From Pseudofrankia asymbiotica (GTDB lineage: Bacteria > Actinomycetota > Actinomycetes > Frankiales > Frankiaceae), in contig NZ_MOMC01000032.1 in assembly GCF_001983105.1 (NCBI RefSeq), positions 123,624-129,731 of the forward strand: a DNA stretch of 6,108 nucleotides, written 5' to 3'. Numbering within the stretch: the first letter of the stretch is position 1; each line of letters begins with the position of its first letter. The notes beneath the pieces were generated by a model. The model worked only from the letters and a program-made list of their open reading frames with translations, ran no database searches and was not told the origin of the DNA. The translations under genes were made by a program, and so were the position numbers. Positions 1-5,262 of the stretch are shown piece after piece.

Positions 1-1135
1 CGCCGGCACGCCAGCTGATCCGCTGCGGGCTGACATTCGAGAAGTCGAACGCGGGGGAGATGAAGTTCGCCACGATGTTGATACCGATGGTGGCGATGGT
101 GAAGGTCAGCGCCCCGAGGACGATCGCCGTCGTCGAGTCGATGCGGGCGACGGTCTCCACCGGGTCGGTGATGAGCTCGCCGTACACCGGGACAGTCAGC
201 GAGGCGGTGAAGACGACCAGGAGCGAGAAGAGCAGGAAGTTCACCGGCAGGCCGAGGAAGTTACCGGTGCGCACCGCGCCGAAGCTCTTCCCGTAGCGGG
301 AGAAGTCGCCGAAGTTGAGCATCGGGCCGGAGAAGTAGGAGACGACCAGCGCGATCGCGCCGAGCATCAGCGAGACCGTCGAGGCGCCGCCCGTCCTGGC
401 CACGCCGAGGTTCAGCGACAGCTCGCCCCAGCCGGCCTTGTAGATGAGGTAGCCGGTGAGCGCGAACATGACGACGTAGACCGCCGGGCCGCAGAAGTCG
501 ATGAACCGGCGGATCGTCTCCATGCCGGTCCAGAACACCGCCGCCTGCAGCACCCACAGCACCGCGTAGGTGATCCAGCCGAGCGTCGAGAGGCCGAGGA
601 AGCCGTGCTGGTCGACGTCGGCGTACGGGGTGAGGCCCGACCACAGCTTGATCAGCACGACGTTGAGCGCGGCCGAGGCCAGGTAGGTCTGGATGCCGTA
701 CCAGGCGACAGCGATCAGGCCGCGGATGATCGCCGGGACGTTCGCGCCCAGCACCCCGAACGGCGCCCGGCAGATCACCGGGTAGGGGACGGCCGCCTGC
801 TGGCTCGGCCGGGCGACGAGATTGCAGAAGAAGTTCACGATCGTGATGCCGACGACCAGCGCGACGAGCACCTGCCAGCCGGCGAGGCCGAGGGCGAACA
901 GGCTGCCGGCCGTCACGTACCCGCCGACGCTGTGCACGTCGGACATCCAGAACGCGAAGATGTTGTAGGAGGTCCAGGACTGCTTGCGCAGCGGGGCCAG
1001 GTCCTCGTTCGCCAGCCGTGGGTCGTACTCGGGCTTGAGAAGGCCCGCGCCGATGGGCATTCCCGCGGCCTCTACCAGGTCGTCGTGTACGGCGGTCGTG
1101 CCCGGCGGGCCGGGAACCGCGGCGAGCTCGCTCAT
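1..1135 (-). CDS. NCS1-family nucleobase/allantoin/hydantoin-type permease (3' end cut by window edge)
   Basis: Cytoplasmic-membrane symporter of the nucleobase:cation symporter-1 family, which imports purines, pyrimidines, allantoin, hydantoins or thiamine with Na+ or H+. The 378 visible residues start MSELAAVPG and contain NCS1 signatures: NxDLxP with KQSWTSYNIFAFW (43-63), the NLVARPSQQAAVPYPVICR block (105-123), AWYGIQTYLAS (144-154), GMETIRRFIDFCGPAVY (204-220), NFGDFSRYGKSFG (274-286) and a late DFSNVSPQRISW segment (364-375). W145 and Q149 match the WxxxQ substrate-site pair known in the hydantoin transporter Mhp1. About ten of the usual twelve helices are present; full members are roughly 480-500 residues, so about 100 are missing off the left edge. 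ATG at 1135 was chosen because an AGGAAG site lies 9 nt upstream and the family N-terminus fits. It lies downstream of the GntR-type gene on the same strand. The family is secure; the exact substrate cannot be told. Confidence 0.93.
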   Translation of the reverse strand, partial: MSELAAVPGPPGTTAVHDDLVEAAGMPIGAGLLKPEYDPRLANEDLAPLRKQSWTSYNIFAFWMSDVHSVGGYVTAGSLFALGLAGWQVLVALVVGITIVNFFCNLVARPSQQAAVPYPVICRAPFGVLGANVPAIIRGLIAVAWYGIQTYLASAALNVVLIKLWSGLTPYADVDQHGFLGLSTLGWITYAVLWVLQAAVFWTGMETIRRFIDFCGPAVYVVMFALTGYLIYKAGWGELSLNLGVARTGGASTVSLMLGAIALVVSYFSGPMLNFGDFSRYGKSFGAVRTGNFLGLPVNFLLFSLLVVFTASLTVPVYGELITDPVETVARIDSTTAIVLGALTFTIATIGINIVANFISPAFDFSNVSPQRISWRAG

Positions 1136-1144
1136 TCTCGCTCA

Positions 1145-1150
1145 CTTCCT
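1145..1150 (-). promoter_or_regulatory. Ribosome binding site of the NCS1 permease
   Basis: AGGAAG on the minus strand, 9 nt before the ATG at 1135. It fixes the permease start. Confidence 0.7.
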
Positions 1151-1233
1151 CTTGCTTGGCGTCTGATGGCGTTCCCGCGCGTGGGTCTCCGTTTCATCTC
1201 CGGCGGCGGCCCGGTCGCGCGCGAGCGGATTCC

Positions 1234-1270
1234 CCGTGCGCGGGCGCGCGGAGAAGCCGCCCGCGCACGG
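1234..1270 (-). repeat. Strong stem-loop in the permease leader
   Basis: A perfect 13-bp inverted repeat (arms 1234-1246 and 1258-1270, CCGTGCGCGGGCG and its complement) encloses an 11-nt loop. The stem can extend with small bulges, because GGATT at 1227-1231 can pair with AATTCC at 1271-1276. It sits about 100 nt before the permease start on the minus strand. No T-run follows on either side, so it is not a classical intrinsic terminator. An attenuator, an RNA-stability element or a non-canonical terminator are possible roles. Confidence 0.6.
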
Positions 1271-1400
1271 AATTCCAGCGCGGCGGACGGAACGAGGAAA
1301 GGAAGGCAGAAACCCGATTGGGGGGACCGGTGCTCGGACATATGGGTGCGGTCGGGCGGGGCGGCCGGCGTGCCTGGAATCAGGCTAGGATCTTGCTGTT

Positions 1401-1438
1401 TCGCCACCGTCACTGGCGAGATATATCTGCGTTGGCGA
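1401..1438. promoter_or_regulatory. Candidate operator: TGGCGA repeats around an AGATATATCT palindrome
   Basis: TCGCCA (1401-1406) and TGGCGA (1414-1419) form an inverted repeat with a 7-nt spacer. The last base is shared with a perfect 10-bp palindrome, AGATATATCT (1419-1428). A second direct TGGCGA follows at 1433-1438, 19 bp from the first. An AT-only core is rare in this GC-rich window, and the cluster lies just past the gntR-type gene. It could be a binding site for that regulator or part of a permease promoter; no family consensus is matched. Confidence 0.35.
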
Positions 1439-1440
1439 CG

Positions 1441-1470
1441 GCGGCCGGCCGGCGCCGGGACGGCGGCCGC
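1441..1470 (-). terminator. Possible weak terminator hairpin after the GntR regulator
   Basis: A 7-bp perfect inverted repeat (GCGGCCG at 1441-1447, CGGCCGC at 1464-1470) with a 16-nt loop begins about 10 nt beyond the regulator stop on the minus strand. No T-tract follows, so at best it is a factor-independent hairpin of the U-less kind often proposed in actinobacteria. It could also be simple GC-rich coincidence. Confidence 0.3.
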
Positions 1471-1479
1471 GCGCGAGCC

Positions 1480-2193
1480 TCAGGCGGGGAAACGGGCCGC
1501 TTCGTCGGGGAGCGCGGCGACCACGGTCTGCAGGCGGGAATGATGCGCGCGGGAGGCGGCCAGCAGGGCCGCGACGTCGCGGGCGACGAAGGCGCGCAGC
1601 ATTCGCTCGTGGTCGGTGACCAGCGCCTCGACGGCGTCCCTGGACGCGTAGTCCATCGGCCGCACGGGCTCGGTGACGTTCCAGGCCGAGACATACATGT
1701 GCTCCAGCCTGGCCATCCCGGCGGGACAGACCAGCGCGAGGTGGAAGCGGCGGCTTTCCCGGTGGTGGCCGCGCGAGTCGCCCGTCTCGACCGCCCGCGC
1801 CATCGCCTCGTGCGCGGCGAGCGCCCGGGCGTCGTCCTCGGCGGTCGCTCGCCGCACCGCCGCCGTCAGCGCGGCCGCCTCCAGTACCTCTCGCACGACG
1901 TAGAACTCGCGCATCTCCGCCGGGGTGAGCGCCGCGACCGTGTAGCCGCCGCGGGCGCGGTGCACGACCAGCCCCTCGCCGACGAGGCTCATCAGCGCCT
2001 CGCGGACGGGGATCCGGCTCACCTGGTAATGCGCGGCGACCTCGTCGACGGGAATGGGGGAGCCCGGCGGCGCCGCGCCGTCCAGGATGACCCTCTTGAC
2101 CTCGCGCAGGATCACCTCACGGACGGAGCCGCACCCCCGCGAGTCGGTGCTCAGTGTCCCGACCCACGCCGCGCTCGGCCGTGGCATCCGCAT
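1480..2193 (-). CDS. GntR-family transcriptional regulator, FCD (FadR-type) ligand domain
   Basis: A 237-residue DNA-binding repressor/activator, the usual size for this class. Residues about 23-90 form the winged helix-turn-helix: SVREVILREVKRVILDG, a VDEVAAHYQVSRIPVREALMSL recognition helix region (49-70), then GEGLVVHRARGGYTVAAL for the wing. Residues about 95-222 are the all-helical FCD effector domain, starting EFYVVREVLEAAALTAAV. FCD metal/ligand-site histidines are present at H151 (RRFH), H195 (DHERML) and H217. The Asp/Asn expected four residues before H151 is Ser147. ATG at 2193 is preceded by GGAGG with a 10-nt gap; a second ATG at 2187 is less well placed. The open frame continues upstream to 2796, but that part overlaps the divergent kinase and reads as low-complexity sequence. 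As the gene immediately upstream of the permease on the same strand, it probably controls it; the ligand is unknown. Confidence 0.93.
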   Translation of the reverse strand: MRMPRPSAAWVGTLSTDSRGCGSVREVILREVKRVILDGAAPPGSPIPVDEVAAHYQVSRIPVREALMSLVGEGLVVHRARGGYTVAALTPAEMREFYVVREVLEAAALTAAVRRATAEDDARALAAHEAMARAVETGDSRGHHRESRRFHLALVCPAGMARLEHMYVSAWNVTEPVRPMDYASRDAVEALVTDHERMLRAFVARDVAALLAASRAHHSRLQTVVAALPDEAARFPA

Positions 2194-2203
2194 CTCGCCC
2201 GTC

Positions 2204-2208
2204 CCTCC
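2204..2208 (-). promoter_or_regulatory. Ribosome binding site of the GntR regulator
   Basis: GGAGG on the minus strand, 10 nt before the ATG at 2193. It favours this start over the ATG two codons further in. Confidence 0.65.
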
Positions 2209-2237
2209 GCTCGCCGGCGGCCCGGCGGGCGCGTGCC

Positions 2238-2262
2238 CGGCGCCGGCGCCGTCCGGCCGGAC
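2238..2262. repeat. Two abutting perfect palindromes in the GntR-gene leader
   Basis: CGGCGCCGGCGCCG (2238-2251) and GTCCGGCCGGAC (2251-2262) are both exact palindromes sharing one base, 45-70 nt upstream of the regulator ATG. They could be an autoregulatory operator or a leader RNA hairpin. The sequence is all G/C apart from one T and one A, so chance is not excluded. Confidence 0.4.
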
Positions 2263-2294
2263 CATCCGCCCAGACCGCCCCGACCTTCGGTACG

Positions 2295-2325
2295 CGCACG
2301 TGCGGCGGGACGATAGTCGGCGACT
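2295..2325. promoter_or_regulatory. Candidate operator palindromes upstream of the GntR gene
   Basis: CGCACGTGCG (2295-2304) and AGTCG-G-CGACT (2315-2325) are two dyads with centres 20.5 bp apart, about 100-130 nt upstream of the regulator start. A minus-strand TATCGT (2315 to 2310) fits a TANNNT -10 box but lacks a recognisable -35. Autoregulation by the adjacent GntR protein is a guess from position only. Confidence 0.25.
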
Positions 2326-2565
2326 GTTTCGGACTGCCGGCGATCCGATATCCACCTGTTGACATCCCACGGGGCGTGGCGGAGTTCGGCCGCCCCGACG
2401 GGCGCCGCCGGCGCGGCGCCTCGATCCGGTCTCGGTCCGGTCCCGTTCCCGCTGGGCGCCCCCGGCGGGCTCGCGGCCCGGAACGCCGGACAGCCGTCGA
2501 CGGGGGAACATCAGTGGTGCCGGACCGGGTGCGCTCCGGGGCGGTTCGCGTCGGTGCCCCGGCGG

Positions 2566-2571
2566 TAATGT
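2566..2571 (+). promoter_or_regulatory. Candidate -10 box for the kinase gene
   Basis: TAATGT fits the TANNNT -10 pattern in otherwise GC-rich sequence, about 150 nt before the chosen kinase start. The -35 region (GGTTCG at 2543-2548 with a 17-bp spacer) is poor. If real, transcription would begin after the alternative GTG at 2570 and rule that start out. Confidence 0.25.
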
Positions 2572-2705
2572 GACCACGAACAGCGCGGAACGGGGCCGGG
2601 CACGACGGTGGAAGGCACGGCGCCCGCGGGCAGGACGTCGCGCGGCGCGGTGGATCGCGCCGGCGCGAGGCGACGGTCGGGACAACGGCGGGTCTAGACA
2701 GCATC

Positions 2706-2711
2706 GGAGAG
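2706..2711 (+). promoter_or_regulatory. Ribosome binding site that decides the kinase start
   Basis: GGAGAG lies 8 nt before the GTG at 2720. The alternative in-frame GTG at 2570 has only a weak GGCGG before it. Confidence 0.6.
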
Positions 2712-2719
2712 CGGTCGGC

Positions 2720-5035
2720 GTGCAGGACATCGCGTTGCCGGTGCGGCTGGGGCCGACGACGCTGATGGCGCGGATCGGCGCCGGCGGCATGGGCATCGTC
2801 TACTACGGCCTTCTCGGGCAGACGCCAGTGGCGGTGAAGGTGATCCGCGCGGAGCTGGCCGACGCGCCGGAGTTCCGCGCCCGGTTCCGCCGTGAGATCG
2901 AGCTGATGCGCCGGGTGGGCGGGGTGTGCACCGCCCGGGTCCACGCCGCCGACCCCGACTGGTACCCGCCCTACCTCGCCACCGAGTTCCTCGCCGGGCC
3001 CACGCTCGCCGACTGGATCCTGCGCAACGGCCCGGTCACCGGGCCGTCCCTGCGGACGCTGGCCGTCGGGCTCGCCGAGGCGCTGCTGGCCGTGCACCGC
3101 GCCGGCGTCGTGCACCGCGACCTGAAGCCCGGCAACGTGCTGCTCACCCAGGCCGGCCCGAAGGTCGTCGACTTCGGGATCGCGCTCGCCACCGACGTCA
3201 CCGTCCTGACCCGGGTGGGCACCCCGGTCGGCACCCCCGGCTACATGAGCCCCGAGCAGCTCAACGGCGTCGACGTCGTCGGGCCGCCGGCCGACGTGTT
3301 CGCCTGGGGCTGCACCGTGGCCTACGCGGCGACCGGGCGCACCCCCTTCGGCGCCGGCCCGACCGACGCGGTGCTGTTCCGGGTGCGCCACGACCCGCCG
3401 AACCTGGTCGGGATCCCGGAGGATCTCGCCGGGCTGGTGGAGGAGACGCTGCGCAAGGATCCGGCGGACCGTCCGGACGCGGCCGAGCTGCTGCGCCGGC
3501 TGCTCGCGCTCGTCCTCGGCCCCGACTGGGCCAATGCCAGCGCCACGCGTAGGAGCGGCCCCGCCGCCGGCGAGGTTCCCGCGGACGCGGGTGCCGCGGG
3601 TAGCGCGGGCGACGGGGAGCGGGGCTGGACGCCCGAGACGGACGCGGACCTGGCCCGCGGCGTGCTGCTCGTGCTCGATCGGCACTGGCCGATCCGCGCC
3701 TACCTGCCGCCGCCGGTGACAGCGCCCCCGGTCGCCGGCCCGGCGCGCCCGGCGGCCGGCGCCCCGCCGGCCGTTCCGATGGCGCCCGCCCCTCGGCCCG
3801 CGCCCGGCCCCGGCCAGGCGCTCCCCGGCCTGGCACCTGGTCTCGCGCCCTGGCCCGCCCGGCAGTGGCCGCCCCCGGTTGGCCCGCCGGTGGGTCCGCT
3901 GCCCGTGCTCGGCCGGCCGGCGGCTCCGCTGCCGGCCGGTGCCCCACCGCGGACGGGGGCTCCACCGCTGCCCGCACCGCCCGTGCAGACGGGGATGCCG
4001 ACGGGCGCGCGGGGTCCACTGGGCCCGCCACCACCGTCCGGCCCTCCGTTGGCCCCGGCGCAGCGAGGCCCGGGCGGGCAGCATGGCCCGGGCGGGCAGC
4101 ACGTGCCGGGCGGGCACGGGCCGAGCGGTCCTCCCTCCGGGCCGCACCGCCTGCCGACGGGCGTGCCCGCGTCGGGCGGTCCGCGAACCTCGGGCGCCGG
4201 CTGGCGCCGCCCTCGCCGCGGCCTGGTCGGCGCGGGCTTCGTGGCGGTCGTGGCGGTCGCGGTGGCGCTGGTGCTGGTGGCCGTCTCGGTGGTGGCCCTG
4301 CGGCTCTTCAACCGTGACGACGGCGGCGCGGCGCCCGACTCGACGCACACGCAGCAGGCGCCGACGGCACCGGTGGGTACGAGCTCGGTCGCCCCGGGGG
4401 ACGGCGCGACGCCGCAGGTCGGGCCCAAGACCGCGGCCGGGCCCGGCGCCGCGAGCTCCGCGGGGCCGTGCCGGTACGTCGCCACCGCCGCGCGCGGCCC
4501 CGCCGTGCCCATCCCGCCGTCGGTCGCGCACCTGCCGACCGGCACCGCGACGATGACCATCCAGACCAGCGGCGGCATGATCACCGCGGAGGTCGACGCG
4601 GCGCTCGCCCCGTGCGCCGTCTACGCGCTGCGGCACCTCGCCGGCGAGGGCTACTACGACAACAGCCTCTGCCCCCGCCAGACGGACGGGCCGAACGAGG
4701 CCTACTACATCCTCCAGTGCGGCGACCCGACCGGAACCGGGTCGGGCGCGCCGGGCTTCGCCTACGACGCGGAGCACCCACCCAGCGACTTCCGCCGGGG
4801 CGTGATCGCGCTCGTCCACGACTCGTCCGGGGCGAACGGCGCCCAGTTCGTCATCAGCTACGCCAACCCGAGCCAGGAGGGCCGGGAGGAGATGGCCGAC
4901 CGCTACACCCCCGTCGGGCGGGTCGTCGACGGGTTCGAGGTCCTCGACGACCTCATCGCTCCCGGCGCCGAGGGCGGCTACGACGGGCCGCCGGCCAGCG
5001 GCGCCCGCATCCTGTCGCTCATCGTCGAGCCATAA
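2720..5035 (+). CDS. Transmembrane Ser/Thr protein kinase with an extracytoplasmic cyclophilin-type PPIase domain
   Basis: A 771-residue type of receptor kinase predicted to phosphorylate cytoplasmic proteins on Ser/Thr. Residues about 8-265 form a PknB-like kinase: glycine loop IGAGGMGIV (19-27), ATP-anchoring K40 in VAVKVI, helix-C E59, catalytic HRDLKPGN (132-139), DFG (151-153), Thr-rich activation loop (T161, T164, T168, T172) and GTPGYMSPEQ (171-180). All key residues are present, so it should be active. Residues about 270-500 are a Pro/Ala/Gly-rich linker, ending WRRPRR just before a single membrane helix (about 501-528), which places the N-terminus inside. Outside, after a Thr/Ser/Pro spacer, residues about 584-771 match actinobacterial membrane-anchored cyclophilins: GTATMTIQTSGG, YYDNSLCPR, YYILQCGDPTGTGSGAPGF, NGAQFVIS and YTPVGRVVDGFEVLDDL. 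GTG at 2720 was chosen over GTG at 2570, whose extra 50 residues are Arg-rich and unlike the family. Confidence 0.92.
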   Translation: MQDIALPVRLGPTTLMARIGAGGMGIVYYGLLGQTPVAVKVIRAELADAPEFRARFRREIELMRRVGGVCTARVHAADPDWYPPYLATEFLAGPTLADWILRNGPVTGPSLRTLAVGLAEALLAVHRAGVVHRDLKPGNVLLTQAGPKVVDFGIALATDVTVLTRVGTPVGTPGYMSPEQLNGVDVVGPPADVFAWGCTVAYAATGRTPFGAGPTDAVLFRVRHDPPNLVGIPEDLAGLVEETLRKDPADRPDAAELLRRLLALVLGPDWANASATRRSGPAAGEVPADAGAAGSAGDGERGWTPETDADLARGVLLVLDRHWPIRAYLPPPVTAPPVAGPARPAAGAPPAVPMAPAPRPAPGPGQALPGLAPGLAPWPARQWPPPVGPPVGPLPVLGRPAAPLPAGAPPRTGAPPLPAPPVQTGMPTGARGPLGPPPPSGPPLAPAQRGPGGQHGPGGQHVPGGHGPSGPPSGPHRLPTGVPASGGPRTSGAGWRRPRRGLVGAGFVAVVAVAVALVLVAVSVVALRLFNRDDGGAAPDSTHTQQAPTAPVGTSSVAPGDGATPQVGPKTAAGPGAASSAGPCRYVATAARGPAVPIPPSVAHLPTGTATMTIQTSGGMITAEVDAALAPCAVYALRHLAGEGYYDNSLCPRQTDGPNEAYYILQCGDPTGTGSGAPGFAYDAEHPPSDFRRGVIALVHDSSGANGAQFVISYANPSQEGREEMADRYTPVGRVVDGFEVLDDLIAPGAEGGYDGPPASGARILSLIVEP
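4067..4120 (+). repeat. 18-bp tandem repeat within the kinase linker
   Basis: Two near-identical 18-bp units (4067-4084 and 4085-4102, differing only in the last base) are followed by a diverged third unit (4103-4120). They encode (G)PGGQH-type hexapeptides in the cytoplasmic linker (about residues 450-467). Being a multiple of three, the unit can vary in copy number without breaking the frame. Confidence 0.75.
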
Positions 5036-5061
5036 CTCGGCGTATCGCGCTGGCCCCGTAG

Positions 5062-5099
5062 CGGCGCGGCCGGGTGCGCCGATGTCCGTCAGCGCGCCG
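5062..5099 (+). terminator. Possible weak terminator hairpin after the kinase gene
   Basis: A 7-bp inverted repeat (CGGCGCG at 5062-5068, CGCGCCG at 5093-5099) with a 24-nt loop starts 27 nt past the kinase TAA. There is no T-run, so the assignment is weak. The 16-bp palindrome at 5126-5141 is the other candidate hairpin in this gap. Confidence 0.25.
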
Positions 5100-5125
5100 G
5101 GGGCACAACCGACCGGCAACGCTGA

Positions 5126-5157
5126 CCCCCCTTAAGGGGGGATGAGCCGTACTTAAG
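5126..5157. promoter_or_regulatory. Candidate operator: 16-bp palindrome plus a second CTTAAG 21 bp away
   Basis: CCCCCCTTAAGGGGGG (5126-5141) is a perfect palindrome. Its central CTTAAG (5131-5136) recurs at 5152-5157, with centres exactly 21 bp apart, about two helical turns. CTTAAG is expected rarely at this base composition. The pair lies upstream of the FtsX-like gene and just ahead of a TANNNT box, a position suited to a dimeric activator or repressor. As RNA the palindrome could instead form a 6-bp stem with a TTAA loop, but no T-run follows. Confidence 0.45.
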
Positions 5158-5178
5158 CAGTCACACAGCAGGGCTTCC

Positions 5179-5184
5179 TAGTGT
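5179..5184 (+). promoter_or_regulatory. Candidate -10 box for the FtsX-like permease gene
   Basis: TAGTGT fits TANNNT. The best upstream -35-like element, TTAAGC (5153-5158), is 20 bp away, longer than the usual 17-18, and overlaps the second CTTAAG. A promoter with a poor -35 that needs an activator would look like this, but the call is tentative. Confidence 0.3.
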
Positions 5185-5222
5185 CCCGGTCGGCTCACAT
5201 GCCCGACCCGTCCGCGATCCCC

Positions 5223-5262
5223 GCGGTCCGGCCAGGGCACTGTCCGGACCCATCAGGACCGC
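5223..5262 (+). repeat. Overlapping, mutually exclusive inverted repeats in the FtsX-gene leader
   Basis: GGTCCGG (5225-5231) can pair with CCGGACC (5244-5250). The overlapping GCGGTCC (5223-5229) can instead pair with GGACCGC (5256-5262), whose end abuts the ribosome site. Only one stem can form at a time, which is the geometry of a leader switch, although GC-rich DNA yields such pairs by chance. Confidence 0.4.

Larger units (their letters stand above)
1136..1479. other. Gene-free region between the GntR regulator and the permease
   Basis: These 344 bases separate two same-strand genes and hold no convincing protein gene. A GTG-started minus-strand frame (1413 to 1132) overlaps the permease ATG as ATGA, but it has no ribosome site and a low-complexity Arg/Pro/Ala product. 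The region contains a 13-bp stem-loop (1234-1270), a cluster of short inverted and palindromic repeats (1401-1438) and a hairpin just past the regulator stop (1441-1470). No clear sigma-70-type promoter is visible on the minus strand, so the permease may be read through from the regulator or use an unusual promoter here. Confidence 0.6.
2194..2719. other. Divergent intergenic region between the GntR regulator and the kinase
   Basis: These 526 bases contain no convincing gene; the reading frames crossing them give Arg/Pro/Gly-rich products. They include back-to-back palindromes in the regulator leader (14 bp at 2238-2251, 12 bp at 2251-2262), CGCACGTGCG at 2295-2304, AGTCG-G-CGACT at 2315-2325 and GTCTAGAC at 2692-2699. 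A perfect TTGACA at 2359-2364 on the plus strand has no good -10 partner 16-18 bp downstream. The leftward regulator promoter and the rightward kinase promoter must lie here if each gene is separately transcribed. Confidence 0.6.

Noticed and set aside
261..1145. Minus-strand frame of 294 codons, one base out of phase with the permease, and a plus-strand frame at 605-1543
   Set aside because: Both overlap the NCS1 permease, which has family motifs and membrane helices; these frames give charged, featureless products.
1386..1391. TAGGAT -10-like box on the plus strand
   Set aside because: It would drive transcription antisense to the regulator and has no -35 partner.
1132..1413. A 93-codon minus-strand frame ending in an ATGA overlap with the permease start, a possible coupled leader peptide
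   Set aside because: It starts at GTG without a ribosome site, is low complexity, and runs through a 13-bp stem-loop; the overlap alone is weak evidence.
1156..2316. Long plus-strand frame opposite the GntR gene
   Set aside because: Antisense shadow with Arg/Gly-rich content; the opposite strand encodes a clear winged-helix plus FCD protein.
2359..2364. Perfect TTGACA as a -35 box
   Set aside because: No -10-like hexamer lies 16-18 bp downstream on the plus strand (GGAGTT to AGTTCG there), so it is not called as a promoter.
2154..2573. A 139-codon plus-strand frame in the divergent intergenic region
   Set aside because: Arg/Pro/Ser-rich product with no domain or ribosome site, overlapping the GntR start.
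2194..2796. Upstream extension of the GntR gene to 438 codons
   Set aside because: The extra N-terminal part is low complexity and crosses the kinase start; ATG at 2193 has a good ribosome site and gives the normal family length.
3700..4584. Minus-strand Pro/Gly-rich frame opposite the kinase linker
   Set aside because: Mirror image of the low-complexity linker; no independent support.
2117..5119. A 1000-codon open frame on the minus strand opposite the kinase
   Set aside because: It is the antisense shadow of a GC-rich gene; the product is Arg/Gly/Ala-rich low complexity with no recognisable domain, while the plus strand has clear kinase and cyclophilin motifs.
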